From the NCBI GenBank assembly GCA_949316235.1, contig OX438741.1, positions 24,022,324 to 24,086,323 on the forward strand: a stretch of 64,000 nucleotides of DNA, given 5' to 3'. The position numbers and the translations under genes are program-made. The notes beneath the pieces are model-generated. The model ran no database searches, was not told the DNA's origin, and saw only the letters and a program-made list of their open reading frames with translations. The DNA is from Oegoconia quadripuncta (lineage: Eukaryota > Arthropoda > Insecta > Lepidoptera > Autostichidae). Below are positions 49,711 to 57,862 of this stretch, piece by piece (position 1 is the stretch's first letter; the number at the start of each line of letters is the position of its first letter).

Positions 49711-50287
49711 ATGTCGGTAAGTTTTTGTCTGTAACTACATTGTTTATGTGTTGTCTACTTTACCTGGACGATCTGTTTCGATGCAATTGCTTGACCTAAC
49801 CTTCGTTTTCTGCTCGTTTCAGACGTCGATTCCTGACAGTGATTACACCTTTAAGAACTATTACTTTCCTACTGCCGATCTAAGCGACGATGATGAAACT
49901 CAAGATCCTCCTGCCTTGAAGGTCAAGCAAAACATTGCTAAGAGAAACATTGATTGTTTCTTTGAGAAGCCCAAGAAAAAGAGGGTCCGACTACAGTCTT
50001 CCAATATTGCCCAAGCTAACGGAGAAGGAACTTCATACATTTCATCGAATAATGATGACGGATCCTCAGCGAGTCATCTCATTAAAATAGAAGTGTATGA
50101 GATGAAAAAGTTGAAAGATGTTCAACCAATTGATTACTGGAAATATGCAGATGTTCGTGTTAAATATTACGCCTCAGAAGACGACAAGCATTACCGAAAT
50201 GTAAGAGATTTAATTTACAATATAACAAAACAGGTGGCAACGAAGACCGACTGCACAAAGTACTACATAACAGCGGATAAGAAATAA
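49711..50287 (+). CDS. TIR-encoded 156-aa nuclear-type protein (two exons), left copy
   Basis: Function unknown. The gene is best read as two exons: a 6-base coding exon (atgtcg, 49711-49716), a 106-bp intron with gtaagt donor and tgctcgtttcag acceptor (49717-49822), and exon 2 (49823-50287). The splice keeps the frame. Without it, no ATG near the 5' end of the frame fits, since the upstream extension starts at GTG. The protein has an acidic patch (LSDDDETQD, about residues 22-30), then a basic block PKKKRV at about 52-57 that looks like an SV40-type nuclear localisation signal, a serine/asparagine-rich linker, and a charged C-terminal half. The right TIR carries an identical copy. Polyadenylation signal aataaa at 50396-50401. 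Position in the TIR, own promoter and nuclear signal suggest an early regulator, but this is inference. Confidence 0.7.
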
Positions 50288-50430
50288 TTCCTGGAATAGC
50301 CCGTTTCTTGCGACTCCCAATAGAGCAACGTTATAATTTATGGGTTTCTTCTTAGCACATTAACTGTCGCGACGCAGACTCTACTGAAAAACAGCAATAA
50401 ATTTTTCGTTCCCCACCGTTTTATACCTGT

Positions 50431-50440
50431 CTATAAGATA
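50431..50440 (+). promoter_or_regulatory. TATA-like element before the 103-aa gene
   Basis: ctataagata lies 58-67 bp upstream of the ATG at 50498. It is inside the TIR, so the same element stands before the right-end exon at 62084-62211. Confidence 0.4.
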
Positions 50441-50497
50441 CACCTCATATAAGCCACATGCCACCGAGAGATACATTTGTCTAACGCAGGCAGAAGG

Positions 50498-50809
50498 ATG
50501 GCACACTTCGAAACTCAATACGATGACCAACTGGTACGACTGTGTCTCGAAGCCGAACAAGACGAAATCGACCGACAACTCTATGAATTCCATGAAGAAA
50601 ACCTAAATAATCTCCGCCAGTGGGCCAATTACGATTATGGTGGGTATTCAAGACCCTCACCTCCCCCTATACTAACATTTCTGCAGCGGCCAGCGAACCC
50701 ACTCATGTCATTGGAACAGGAAGAAGAAGTTTATGAAACGTCGTGGGCGTCTGAAAAATTGTTTTCATTATCACCGGGTGTCTATAGTCCAACCCCGCAG
50801 ATAGATTAG
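50498..50809 (+). CDS. 103-aa protein crossing from TIR into unique DNA
   Basis: Unknown function. The first ATG is at 50498; the open frame extends upstream only to a TTG. Residues 1-30 are encoded by the TIR and are acidic and helix-prone (MAHFETQYDDQLVRLCLEAE, QDEIDRQLYE). From residue 31 the sequence is unique to the left end: an asparagine-rich stretch, then proline-rich RPSPPPILTFL, and an acidic EQEEEVYETSW part. Overlapping polyadenylation signals aataaataaa follow at 50846-50855. It converges on the protease gene. The right-end counterpart shares the first 30 residues but then diverges and reaches a splice donor. Confidence 0.6.
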   Translation: MAHFETQYDDQLVRLCLEAEQDEIDRQLYEFHEENLNNLRQWANYDYGGYSRPSPPPILTFLQRPANPLMSLEQEEEVYETSWASEKLFSLSPGVYSPTPQID

Positions 50810-50952
50810 TTAGCTACAATATTGTATTATAATGTTTAATTAGAAAATAAATAAAGTAAAACTGTAATTCTGATGTTTCATTATCTTCACTCTTCTATAT
50901 CAAAATAGGATAATGTAAATAAAAAACAGATAATTGGTAAAATAAATTTATT

Positions 50953-51390
50953 TCAAAAAATGGTTTTAAATATTTTATTTATGAATATATCGTTATACAA
51001 AGGAATATCGCAAAAATCTCTTAAAAACTCTGACATGCTCATATTCATAAACTTAAAGTACAGATACACTAAACAGTATTCACCACAAACAGAAGTTAAG
51101 TGACTTTGAAGAATTTTATTATTGTAAAACCATTTCCGAGTATTTCTTTTCAAAAACGATTTATGGTGGCCGGTAGGCTTTCTACCATATGAATCAAAAT
51201 ATTCACCGATACCATTAGCATTGATATGAATGGCTACCCAATGTGATCCTGATTTTGTATCAGGATCCAAGTTAGAAATAAAGTAAGTGGGTGCTTCTAT
51301 GTACATTGGTATTCTGTTAGCAGGGAACACGTTAAATTCTAGACTGTGATTTATCTTTTTCATAAATAGTCTAATTTCGTGTGTATCCAT
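50953..51390 (-). CDS. Adenovirus-type cysteine protease (adenain-like), 145 aa
   Basis: Expected to cleave virion precursor proteins during particle maturation. The catalytic pattern of the family is visible: His50 in GSHWVAIHI, Asp66 in EYFDSYG, Gln95 in LQSHLT and Cys102 in SVCGEYC. The Gln-Cys spacing of seven is the same as in adenovirus proteases. The length is short but normal for Polinton proteases (adenain is about 200 aa). It is the last gene of the minus-strand block; the stop codon is followed immediately by an aataaa signal (complement of 50947-50952). Upstream is the major capsid gene after a 109-bp gap. Intact. Confidence 0.9.
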   Translation of the reverse strand: MDTHEIRLFMKKINHSLEFNVFPANRIPMYIEAPTYFISNLDPDTKSGSHWVAIHINANGIGEYFDSYGRKPTGHHKSFLKRNTRKWFYNNKILQSHLTSVCGEYCLVYLYFKFMNMSMSEFLRDFCDIPLYNDIFINKIFKTIF

Positions 51391-51499
51391 TATTGAAATA
51401 CTTTCTTAAATACATACATTAAGGTAGTTTAACGGATAATGATGAAAAATATTATATGGAAATCTTATATACTATAATAGATACAAAAATGCTGAATAC

Positions 51500-52813
51500 T
51501 TAACTATTATAATCTACACTCACATCTCTATTTTTATTAATTTCTATAACATTGTCAAACTCTGCGTACACAATGCAGTTAAGAGTTTTTGCAAGAGCTG
51601 ATTCAAATTGGACTTCTATTCTAACACACCCATGTTTTATCAAATTCCAGTGGGAACTTGAGTTAGCAGATAGATCAGGAGTTAAATCAAATGCCATTAA
51701 GCAGTATCCATTTGCATAGTCCTCAATCGATATGGAATTGCCTTCATTCAAAAAGTGAATACCTGTTCCAGTATATAACGTATGGTAACTACTCGTAAAC
51801 ACACCGCTACGGTATGATGGCATTAGGGTTTTAGAAGGAATTTGTTGCCCATCTACATACAAGCTAAATACATTTATATCATGATTATCGAAGTTAAATG
51901 GATTGGTATTGAAAGTACCATTAAAAGCAACATTATCAACAAATCCGATAATACATCTTTTCGGCACCTGACCAAGAAATACATTGTCAATTGTTTTTCC
52001 ACGGACTCCTGATGGAATAGTTAAAACTTTAACTTCAGCGCGAGTAATTGGATATTTTGCAGTTGTAGTGGTTAAAACTTTTTGATGAGCGAGTAAAACG
52101 GATGGATTTATTCTTGCCTTTCGCAATATAAGAGTAGCGCTATCAATTTGAACTTTATATTTTGAATTCACTGATGATGACATTAAATTAAAAGTGTCTT
52201 TGTTACGTACTAATTTAACACGTATTTCTACCCCATTTATTAAGAACTTTTCTTGATTAAATAGATCACCGTGCAAATGTCCAATCATTTCAACTGATTT
52301 GCCGTCTTTTACCCGTTGATGTCTTTTGTGAAAGCCCTTGTTGTTGTCATCACATGAATCCATCTTTGAAGCTGTATCTTCGTACCACATACCACAAGTC
52401 AAGTGTGATTGTTTTGCCGCTGGTCCATAATTAAGTAGAGTCTCAATATAAGCCCGATAAGCATATGTGTTATTAGGAGGTGATACAAGTTTTTGATTTA
52501 GATAAACATCTAATTGGTTGAAAAGTGAATGCAACCAATTATTAACAGGTGCTGTCTTCTCATCAGGGGGAGGAGTGGTAGAATCTAGGTTTATAATTTT
52601 AGCTTTAACATGAAGGAGGGTGTGTGACAAATCAATGTAGTCATCTCCACTTCCTGGCATAACAAATTCAATTGGTCCTTCATCACTTAGCGATGATATC
52701 GGTGTACAATGAATCCATTGCCCACTCTCAATACTTGTCTGTGTTGATGGTATAGCAAAAAGATCTAACTCTGATTTAACACACTCACAAGAATTATTAT
52801 GAAGAAACGACAT
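51500..52813 (-). CDS. Major capsid protein (hexon-like, double jelly-roll), 437 aa
   Basis: Forms the pseudo-hexagonal capsomers of the putative virion. It belongs to a family widespread in animal genomes and often annotated as 'uncharacterized F54H12.2-like'. That family is regarded as Polinton/adintovirus major capsid protein. Recognisable blocks: the N-terminal SELDLFAIPSTQTSIESGQW (residues 14-33), GSGDDYIDLSHTLLHVKAKI (54-73), NWLHSLFNQLDVYLNQKLV (about 92-110) and a beta-rich second half (VFLGQVPKRCIIGFVDNVAF). No signal peptide or membrane segment. The start codon lies two bases after the stop of the upstream 149-aa gene. The assignment rests on sequence recall and synteny; the jelly-roll fold itself cannot be seen here. 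Confidence 0.8.
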   Translation of the reverse strand: MSFLHNNSCECVKSELDLFAIPSTQTSIESGQWIHCTPISSLSDEGPIEFVMPGSGDDYIDLSHTLLHVKAKIINLDSTTPPPDEKTAPVNNWLHSLFNQLDVYLNQKLVSPPNNTYAYRAYIETLLNYGPAAKQSHLTCGMWYEDTASKMDSCDDNNKGFHKRHQRVKDGKSVEMIGHLHGDLFNQEKFLINGVEIRVKLVRNKDTFNLMSSSVNSKYKVQIDSATLILRKARINPSVLLAHQKVLTTTTAKYPITRAEVKVLTIPSGVRGKTIDNVFLGQVPKRCIIGFVDNVAFNGTFNTNPFNFDNHDINVFSLYVDGQQIPSKTLMPSYRSGVFTSSYHTLYTGTGIHFLNEGNSISIEDYANGYCLMAFDLTPDLSANSSSHWNLIKHGCVRIEVQFESALAKTLNCIVYAEFDNVIEINKNRDVSVDYNS

Positions 52814-52815
52814 AG

Positions 52816-53265
52816 TTAATTTGAAAATATATCTTTTATATTACTTTTTTTCTTCCTGTCAACTCCTCTTCGCTTAGATGGTTTCAATGAAATGGTAGGT
52901 TTCTTTCGAAGTCTCTTGATTTTATACCCTGAGCCAGACATAAGCGAATCAATTTTGTTATCCGCTTTTCGTTTTAAATTAGCACTTGCTTCTTTGAGTC
53001 GAGACTTAATTGATTCCCCCATTGGTTGTGCCCTGACCATATCTGATAATAAACCTACTCCTGCGCTTAATGCCTCTTTCCCGACTGTCTTGGCACCACT
53101 TGCTATGAGTGGAAATACAGATCTAAATAGTCCGCCCAAAAAACTTCCAATGCCGTGACCACGTTGATGCGGTACACCTCTGTATATGATACCTACACCT
53201 GATCCAGCTTGATTAGAATAATAATGATGATAAGGACAAACGATATTATCACGCTTATAATTCAT
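52816..53265 (-). CDS. Small basic virion protein (adenoviral pVI/pX-like or membrane-active), 149 aa
   Basis: Likely an internal virion protein. The N-terminal part leads to a glycine-rich amphipathic segment, GHGIGSFLGGLFRSVFPLIA (residues 37-56), followed by GAKTVGKEALSAG, a pattern typical of the membrane-active or core proteins that sit beside the penton gene in these elements. The C-terminal 50 residues are very basic (KIKRLRKK, KPSKRRGVDRKKK), suited to DNA binding. MSGSG at 109-113 fits the cleavage rule of adenovirus-type proteases ((M/I/L)xGx-G). Its ATG overlaps the penton-like stop codon as ATGA (53262-53265). Function is inferred from composition and position. Confidence 0.65.
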   Translation of the reverse strand: MNYKRDNIVCPYHHYYSNQAGSGVGIIYRGVPHQRGHGIGSFLGGLFRSVFPLIASGAKTVGKEALSAGVGLLSDMVRAQPMGESIKSRLKEASANLKRKADNKIDSLMSGSGYKIKRLRKKPTISLKPSKRRGVDRKKKSNIKDIFSN

Positions 53266-54041
53266 TTTATTCGTTTAAAATGTAGTTTAACACATGCAGT
53301 TCCAAACTGGAATGGAACTCTATTACCAATGCTTGTTCTTATATCTATTTCGATTATGTCAAATTCTCTGCGCATTACTGGAAGATAATGAATTGGAGAT
53401 AATACGTGCATTTTATAAGCACCATAGTTGTATTTTGATGGATCTAGCGGTATGATTCTAAATAATGAGGTCATTACATCTCCAACTATTTGAGGATGAA
53501 TAATATCAGAGTAAATAAATAGCTGTGATGGTAATCCTAATTGTAAGTTCGCTGGGTATTTAGCGTATGGATCCGCAATTAAATTTGTATATGGCTCGAA
53601 ACCGAGTTGAAGATTTAATGTAGGTGACAAAATCAACGATGATACACTGCGAGTTAAGTTCGTAACAGTGATAAGTTTCGAGTCGTTATCAATTTGGAAT
53701 GCCACTTGATTTTGTAGGAGGCTATTTTCATTAAATACTTTTAGAAAATTGTTGATGTTATCATAAGGAAATGAAGGAATTTGGGATTTATATTCCACTG
53801 ATATTAATGATTCGTCATCTCCTTCGACTATTACTTTCTTCTTGACGAAAAGAATATTCTCATTTTCTTGGACGTTAAATATAGCACAGGGATAATGAAA
53901 TTCAGCTAATCCTACAACCCATTCTCCTTCCAATTGAACAGTTTTAGGTAACTTTGTTACAAAGTTGGCGGTTGTATTTTGGGGGAAATATGCAGTTGAA
54001 CTATTGCTTGGCAAAGTAAGATAAAAACTATCTTCCGTCAT
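53262..54041 (-). CDS. Minor capsid (penton-like, single jelly-roll) protein, 259 aa
   Basis: Predicted vertex protein of the capsid. Key N-terminal block: FYLTLPSNSSTAYFPQNTTA, then NFVTKLPKTVQLEGEWVVGL and AEFHYPCAIFNV, a signature shared by the minor capsid proteins of Polintons. The beta-rich remainder ends in GNRVPFQFGTACVKLHFKR. I chose the ATG at 54041 because it overlaps the integrase stop as ATGA (54038-54041), the same arrangement as at the 3' end of this gene, and because the signature block begins a few residues later. An in-frame ATG at 54071 would add ten residues (269 aa). Intact. Confidence 0.75.
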   Translation of the reverse strand: MTEDSFYLTLPSNSSTAYFPQNTTANFVTKLPKTVQLEGEWVVGLAEFHYPCAIFNVQENENILFVKKKVIVEGDDESLISVEYKSQIPSFPYDNINNFLKVFNENSLLQNQVAFQIDNDSKLITVTNLTRSVSSLILSPTLNLQLGFEPYTNLIADPYAKYPANLQLGLPSQLFIYSDIIHPQIVGDVMTSLFRIIPLDPSKYNYGAYKMHVLSPIHYLPVMRREFDIIEIDIRTSIGNRVPFQFGTACVKLHFKRIK

Positions 54042-55120
54042 ATTGTTTCTAAGTTTAATGCGGATATCCAACTATTAAATTTATTAGGATATCCTTTCCA
54101 TTTGACTAGCACTTCCTTTCTGTTGCCAGAATAGCGAGTGCGTATTATTTTATCTATTTTGTAGGTAATAGTGGGGTCATAGATTACTTTTTGTAATTCC
54201 CTTCCATAAAATGTACCAATTATTGATTCATTTTGTAGATCTTTTAATTTGTAAACCAACCAAGGAAGTCTTTTTACAATGGATTCTATTACAAATATTT
54301 CATCGGACCAATTTGTTTCATAACCTTTCTGGAAAATGTGTTTATATTTCGTTATTCTAACATAATCACCTACTTTAAATGGTAATCGGTCTGAAGTGTT
54401 TAAGTTGTACCTATCATATAAATTAGACCATACTGTCATTATATTACTGGAATTCACATCACTTGGACACATTTTTATACTTGAATGGACACTGTGATTA
54501 TAAGAATATAATAAATCTTGTAAAATATCAACATACCTATACGTATTATTATGTGTGAAATATCGCCACATTTTCATTTTTAGGGTTCTTTGAAATCTTT
54601 CCACAATACTGGCCTTTATGTCCGGATTGTTAGTTGTATAGTAATTAATATTTTTCTTTTTGAAGTACTGGTTTACATCTCTTGAAACAAATTCTGTACC
54701 TTTATCAGATTGTATATGTCTAGGAGTAGCTTTCGCTTCAATAAATATGCTTTCAAAACATATCTTTACAGTTTTAGAATTTTTCTTTTTCATAGGTCTC
54801 GCAAATGCATACTTACTAAACACATCAATAACACAGAGAATATAATTAAATCCATCATTATATTGATTGTATGTTCGCATGTCACTTAAATCTGCTTGCC
54901 AGAGTTCATTAAAATTAGATAAAATATATTTATTTCTAGGAAATCGCCTATTGACAGGTTTATGTAAAGTATAAGTTTCTTGGGATTGTAACCACTTCTT
55001 TACATCCTTTTCATTCATTTTCCCTTGCATAGCTTTCGTCAATTTTTCAATGCTACTGTATCCAGCTGGATGAGAGACATCATAATAAATTTTATTTATA
55101 TTATCTATATGGGAGTCCAT
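54038..55120 (-). CDS. Retroviral-type DDE integrase with chromodomain, 360 aa
   Basis: Inserts the element into host DNA. The catalytic core has Asp77 in LWQADLSDM, Asp139 in QSDKGTEF and Glu174 in SIVERFQRTLKMK, a D,D35E arrangement. After the core comes an SH3-like region (DRLPFKVGDYVRITKYK, about 244-260). The C-terminus (320-357) is a chromodomain, YKIDKIIRTRYSGNRKEVLV then KWKGYPNKFNSWI, with the aromatic residues Tyr320, Trp341 and Trp351 in place. Chromodomains in such integrases are thought to guide integration to marked chromatin. The HHCC zinc domain of retroviral integrases is not evident, as is usual in Polintons. It overlaps the 255-aa gene by 16 bp. Intact; the 6-bp duplication flanking the element fits its activity. 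Confidence 0.92.
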   Translation of the reverse strand: MDSHIDNINKIYYDVSHPAGYSSIEKLTKAMQGKMNEKDVKKWLQSQETYTLHKPVNRRFPRNKYILSNFNELWQADLSDMRTYNQYNDGFNYILCVIDVFSKYAFARPMKKKNSKTVKICFESIFIEAKATPRHIQSDKGTEFVSRDVNQYFKKKNINYYTTNNPDIKASIVERFQRTLKMKMWRYFTHNNTYRYVDILQDLLYSYNHSVHSSIKMCPSDVNSSNIMTVWSNLYDRYNLNTSDRLPFKVGDYVRITKYKHIFQKGYETNWSDEIFVIESIVKRLPWLVYKLKDLQNESIIGTFYGRELQKVIYDPTITYKIDKIIRTRYSGNRKEVLVKWKGYPNKFNSWISALNLETI

Positions 55121-55872
55121 TTCTCCCAGTCAAGTTTTCTTTTGTGAAACAAGCCACCAGGTTTTTGCTTTGGCGTTTTAATTTGAGCTGGATCGTCTTT
55201 CTCTAAATCAGATGAATGAATATTATTAATATATTCAAGCGTTTCTGGGTTACCTATACAAGATAACGGTATTTTTATATCCCTTAAAGCTGAAGCAAAC
55301 TTCTCCCAGCCTAATGGTTTTGGGCGTCGTAATGGTCTTAGGGCATCGTTCACTAAATCCACAATATTACTGTTATCAATAACTTCGTCATTGATTACAA
55401 CATGACCATTGGTATCCCATTTAATAATATTTTCATGATCCAATATACCTTCCAATAACAACTCGCCCTTCTTTTTATATGTTTTTGGTATATACTTAAA
55501 TAAATAATTTGGAGTGTAACGTGATGAGATATGTTTTTCCGCTGCTACGTCTTCCTCTATTCTTGGCAATTCTGGAACTATTGTTTTAACATCACTTTCT
55601 TCCTTTTTAATAGTCTTAAAAACATCATACATAGAGTCATCTGTAACTATTGGTAATTTAATGGGATGACGTTCTTTATTAGCAAAATGTAAATATCTTT
55701 GTAAAATTTGCGAGTACTGTGTCCACTTCTCACGATCATCAATTTTACTGTGTAAGATTTTACTCATTTCCTCATCAAGACGGGATAAGGGCTTTTCATG
55801 AACATGGTTACTGTCTCTAATCCTTTCTAGGATGTGGGGTTCCACAAGTATCATTTTCTTTGTATGTTCCAT
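55105..55872 (-). CDS. Conserved Polinton protein, 255 aa, function unknown
   Basis: I recognise the arrangement KKMILVEPHILERIRD (residues 5-20), LDEEMSKILHSKIDDREKW and QYSQILQRYLHFANK as a hypothetical protein that often accompanies integrase and capsid genes in Polintons of invertebrates. A mid-region lysine- and glutamate-rich linker is followed by a compact domain, ELLLEGILDHENIIKWDTNG then VVINDEVIDNSNIVDLVNDA. The C-terminus KQKPGGLFHKRKLDWEKW is basic. No enzyme motif, signal peptide or membrane segment. Position between the small proteins and integrase suggests a structural or assembly role, which is inference. Starts eight bases after the 109-aa gene. Confidence 0.7.
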   Translation of the reverse strand: MEHTKKMILVEPHILERIRDSNHVHEKPLSRLDEEMSKILHSKIDDREKWTQYSQILQRYLHFANKERHPIKLPIVTDDSMYDVFKTIKKEESDVKTIVPELPRIEEDVAAEKHISSRYTPNYLFKYIPKTYKKKGELLLEGILDHENIIKWDTNGHVVINDEVIDNSNIVDLVNDALRPLRRPKPLGWEKFASALRDIKIPLSCIGNPETLEYINNIHSSDLEKDDPAQIKTPKQKPGGLFHKRKLDWEKWTPI

Positions 55873-55880
55873 TGTAATTT

Positions 55881-56210
55881 TTACTTATTTAGAAACGAAC
55901 TTAGTAATCCACTGAGAACGGAACCTAAAATAATGGGTAGGAATGCTCCACCTTTCTGTATAATAATTCGTTTTCGAGAGTTACTTTTACCTTTAGACAC
56001 CAATTTTCTCAATATAGTTTTGTATTTATTCAACTTGGATTTATCTTGATTCTTCAGAGGAATTTTACCATTTAAAATATTATAAATGCATTCACATAAA
56101 CAATTTATTTCTTCATCCTTACAAACCTTCAATAAAGCTGTACAATACTTAGGTTTGAGTGTATGTAATGCTTTTAATAAGTCTAGATGCGTCGTCACTC
56201 TACCAACCAT
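55881..56210 (-). CDS. Small Polinton protein with C-terminal hydrophobic tail, 109 aa
   Basis: The N-terminal half is a cysteine-containing helical domain (LKPKYCTALLKVCKDEEINC, then LCECIYNIL). The middle is lysine-rich (KSKLNKYKTILRKLVSKGK, then SNSRKRIIIQKGG), and the end is hydrophobic (AFLPIILGSVLSGLLSSFL, residues 89-107). The same layout is familiar from conserved small proteins of other Polintons. A membrane-active or core protein is possible. It is a paralogue of the next gene upstream, 56262-56480, which keeps only the first domain. Confidence 0.65.
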   Translation of the reverse strand: MVGRVTTHLDLLKALHTLKPKYCTALLKVCKDEEINCLCECIYNILNGKIPLKNQDKSKLNKYKTILRKLVSKGKSNSRKRIIIQKGGAFLPIILGSVLSGLLSSFLNK

Positions 56211-56261
56211 TGTAAACGACTGATAATATTTTTACAATGTTGTTAATATTAGAAGCAAATA

Positions 56262-56480
56262 CTAAGCAATGTTTGTTGAAAAGAAACAATGTAGATTTAA
56301 GAAGCTAAATTTTGATTCCCGGACTTCCTTTATGGGGATTTCATCCAAAGTATCTAAAATACTTTCACAGATACGATTTATTTTGTCATCAGTACATTCT
56401 TTTAATAGAGCTTTGCGATATTTAGGTGTTAGTACTTGTAAAACTAACTCTCGATCTCGTGTCACTGCTTCTTCAGACAT
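56262..56480 (-). CDS. Short paralogue of the 109-aa protein, 72 aa
   Basis: Residues 17-46 (LTPKYRKALLKECTDDKINR then ICESILDTL) align with residues 18-46 of the 109-aa protein without gaps in the core. After residue 50 the similarity ends, and both the basic stretch and the hydrophobic tail are missing. The ATG shares a base with the ATPase stop (TAATG at 56478-56482). It is either a decayed duplicate or a stand-alone first domain. Confidence 0.6.
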   Translation of the reverse strand: MSEEAVTRDRELVLQVLTPKYRKALLKECTDDKINRICESILDTLDEIPIKEVRESKFSFLNLHCFFSTNIA

Positions 56481-57142
56481 TATCTACTGTTAACTGTAAT
56501 TTTATCACGATACGTATTATATTTATAACCCTTTTTCGATACATAAACTACACAATTGCTATTGAGGGGAAATATCTTAGTCTTAAAACGACACATATCG
56601 TCTGTATTTTGCTTTAAATCAATCATTAGATAGCCATGTGCTTCTGACGTAGCATCTTTATAAGCTTCTTCTACGAACTTAGAGTTATCTGGGAACACTT
56701 GGCGCGCTAAATGGCGTATTTGTGTTCTATCCCGGGGATTTTTAAAATATACTATGTAACTTGAATTTAAAGAAATGTCACGTTGTCCTCTGCCTTGATG
56801 AAATAAATTTTGTGTTATATAAAACACGCTAAGGTTTCTATGATGACTACCTTTAGTAAAAATGTCCACTATACGACCATCGGATTCTCTCATAAGATCA
56901 TCTATTATAAGTAATTGTGGTTGCTTCCCATCAAACATGTTTAAATCCGGTATACCTTGACTGTAGTCGACGTTGTTCAAATTATATAAAGGTTGCATTT
57001 CATCGTAACACCATACTACTCGTGAAAAATTAGTGTTACATATTTCTTTCATAAATTTAAGAAAATTAGTGACAAAGTTTGATTTACCACACCCACTAGG
57101 ACCTGCTACTATAGCTGTGAAGGGGTGTATGAAATGAATCAT
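56480..57142 (-). CDS. Packaging ATPase (FtsK/HerA, A32-like), 220 aa
   Basis: Powers DNA packaging into capsids. Walker A is GPSGCGKS at residues 14-21. Walker B is LLIIDDLM at 77-84. A conserved block, TKGSHHRNLSVFYITQNLFH (96-115), contains the asparagine/glutamine sensor-like residues. RDISLNSSYIVYFKNPRDRT follows, as in known Polinton ATPases. The length fits the family. The codon two before the start ATG is an in-frame stop, which fixes the start. First gene of the minus-strand late-type block; upstream is a 720-bp gap before the polymerase end. The minus-strand sequence cattctacag near 57173 would make a usable splice acceptor for a 5' UTR intron. Confidence 0.9.
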   Translation of the reverse strand: MIHFIHPFTAIVAGPSGCGKSNFVTNFLKFMKEICNTNFSRVVWCYDEMQPLYNLNNVDYSQGIPDLNMFDGKQPQLLIIDDLMRESDGRIVDIFTKGSHHRNLSVFYITQNLFHQGRGQRDISLNSSYIVYFKNPRDRTQIRHLARQVFPDNSKFVEEAYKDATSEAHGYLMIDLKQNTDDMCRFKTKIFPLNSNCVVYVSKKGYKYNTYRDKITVNSR

Positions 57143-57862
57143 TTTTCATTATTGAGCGTGTTACTTGCAGGCTGTAGAATGGGGGAATGGAATAAAAACA
57201 ATAAAACACTTATTATAAACTTTAAATTTTTTACTATATCGCTTCAAAAAGGTGTTATGGCTATGGAGAAGAAGCGACCTAAGAAACTCCACAACAACAC
57301 ATCTTTTAAAATTAGTCATCATACAGTATTATTATTATATGAGTGTCGATAAATATATTCATATACTTCCCACATATACACAGAAATTTCATTTAATTTT
57401 TACTTTGATTTTATCAGCATATATTATTATTATAAGCTCCCAATGTCCCACTGCTGGACAAAGGCCTCCTCTCCCTCATATATCAGCATATTATCAAAGT
57501 AAAAAAAAAAAAACAATAAAATCAATTTAACATCTCAATTAGTATTATCTTTCATTTTAAAATTACAAAAATAATAATTAACTATGTTTAATTTACTTAT
57601 ACATTTTTAGATTTTCTATACACATTAGTTGCTCAACAACCTGAGTTCTAGGACCCCCACAAAATACTATATACGTTATACTACGACTACAAAACTATTT
57701 TCATACAATGAAGCGAAACAAATTGCAAAAATAGTGCTACACGCTACATACGCATGTAATAAAAATTTGACACAATAGGTTAATTAATTATATAAGGCTA
57801 CGACGTGTGAATAATAACTTTTTTATATAAAACTAAAAAATGTTCCTGACGTAAAAAATAAC
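57143..57862. other. Intergenic region between ATPase and polymerase, with a host repeat
   Basis: The likely promoter of the ATPase-led block must lie here (57143-57300), but I see no clear TATA box. At 57423-57480 a host-like repeat (ccaatgtcccactgctggac, aaaggcctcctctcc) is bounded by an 11-bp direct repeat, tatcagcatat (57412-57422 and 57481-57491). Outside this are inverted words, tttactttgat and atcaaagtaaa. The part next to the polymerase is AT-rich with no open frame. Confidence 0.6.

Larger units (their letters stand above)
48861..50587 (+). repeat. Left terminal inverted repeat, 1,727 bp
   Basis: Pairs without gaps with 62122-63848 (position x pairs with 112709 minus x). I found one substitution, C at 50527 against T on the matching strand at 62182. 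Identity ends after ctatgaa at 50581-50587, inside a coding frame. The outer 850 bp hold no open frame. Confidence 0.95.

Noticed and set aside
50381..50593. 70-codon frame antisense to the 103-aa gene, and its mirror at 62098-62328
   Set aside because: Both are the reverse strand of the TIR coding segment; no independent start signal or protein-like features.
52892..53158. 88-codon frame on the plus strand
   Set aside because: Antisense shadow of the small basic virion protein gene.
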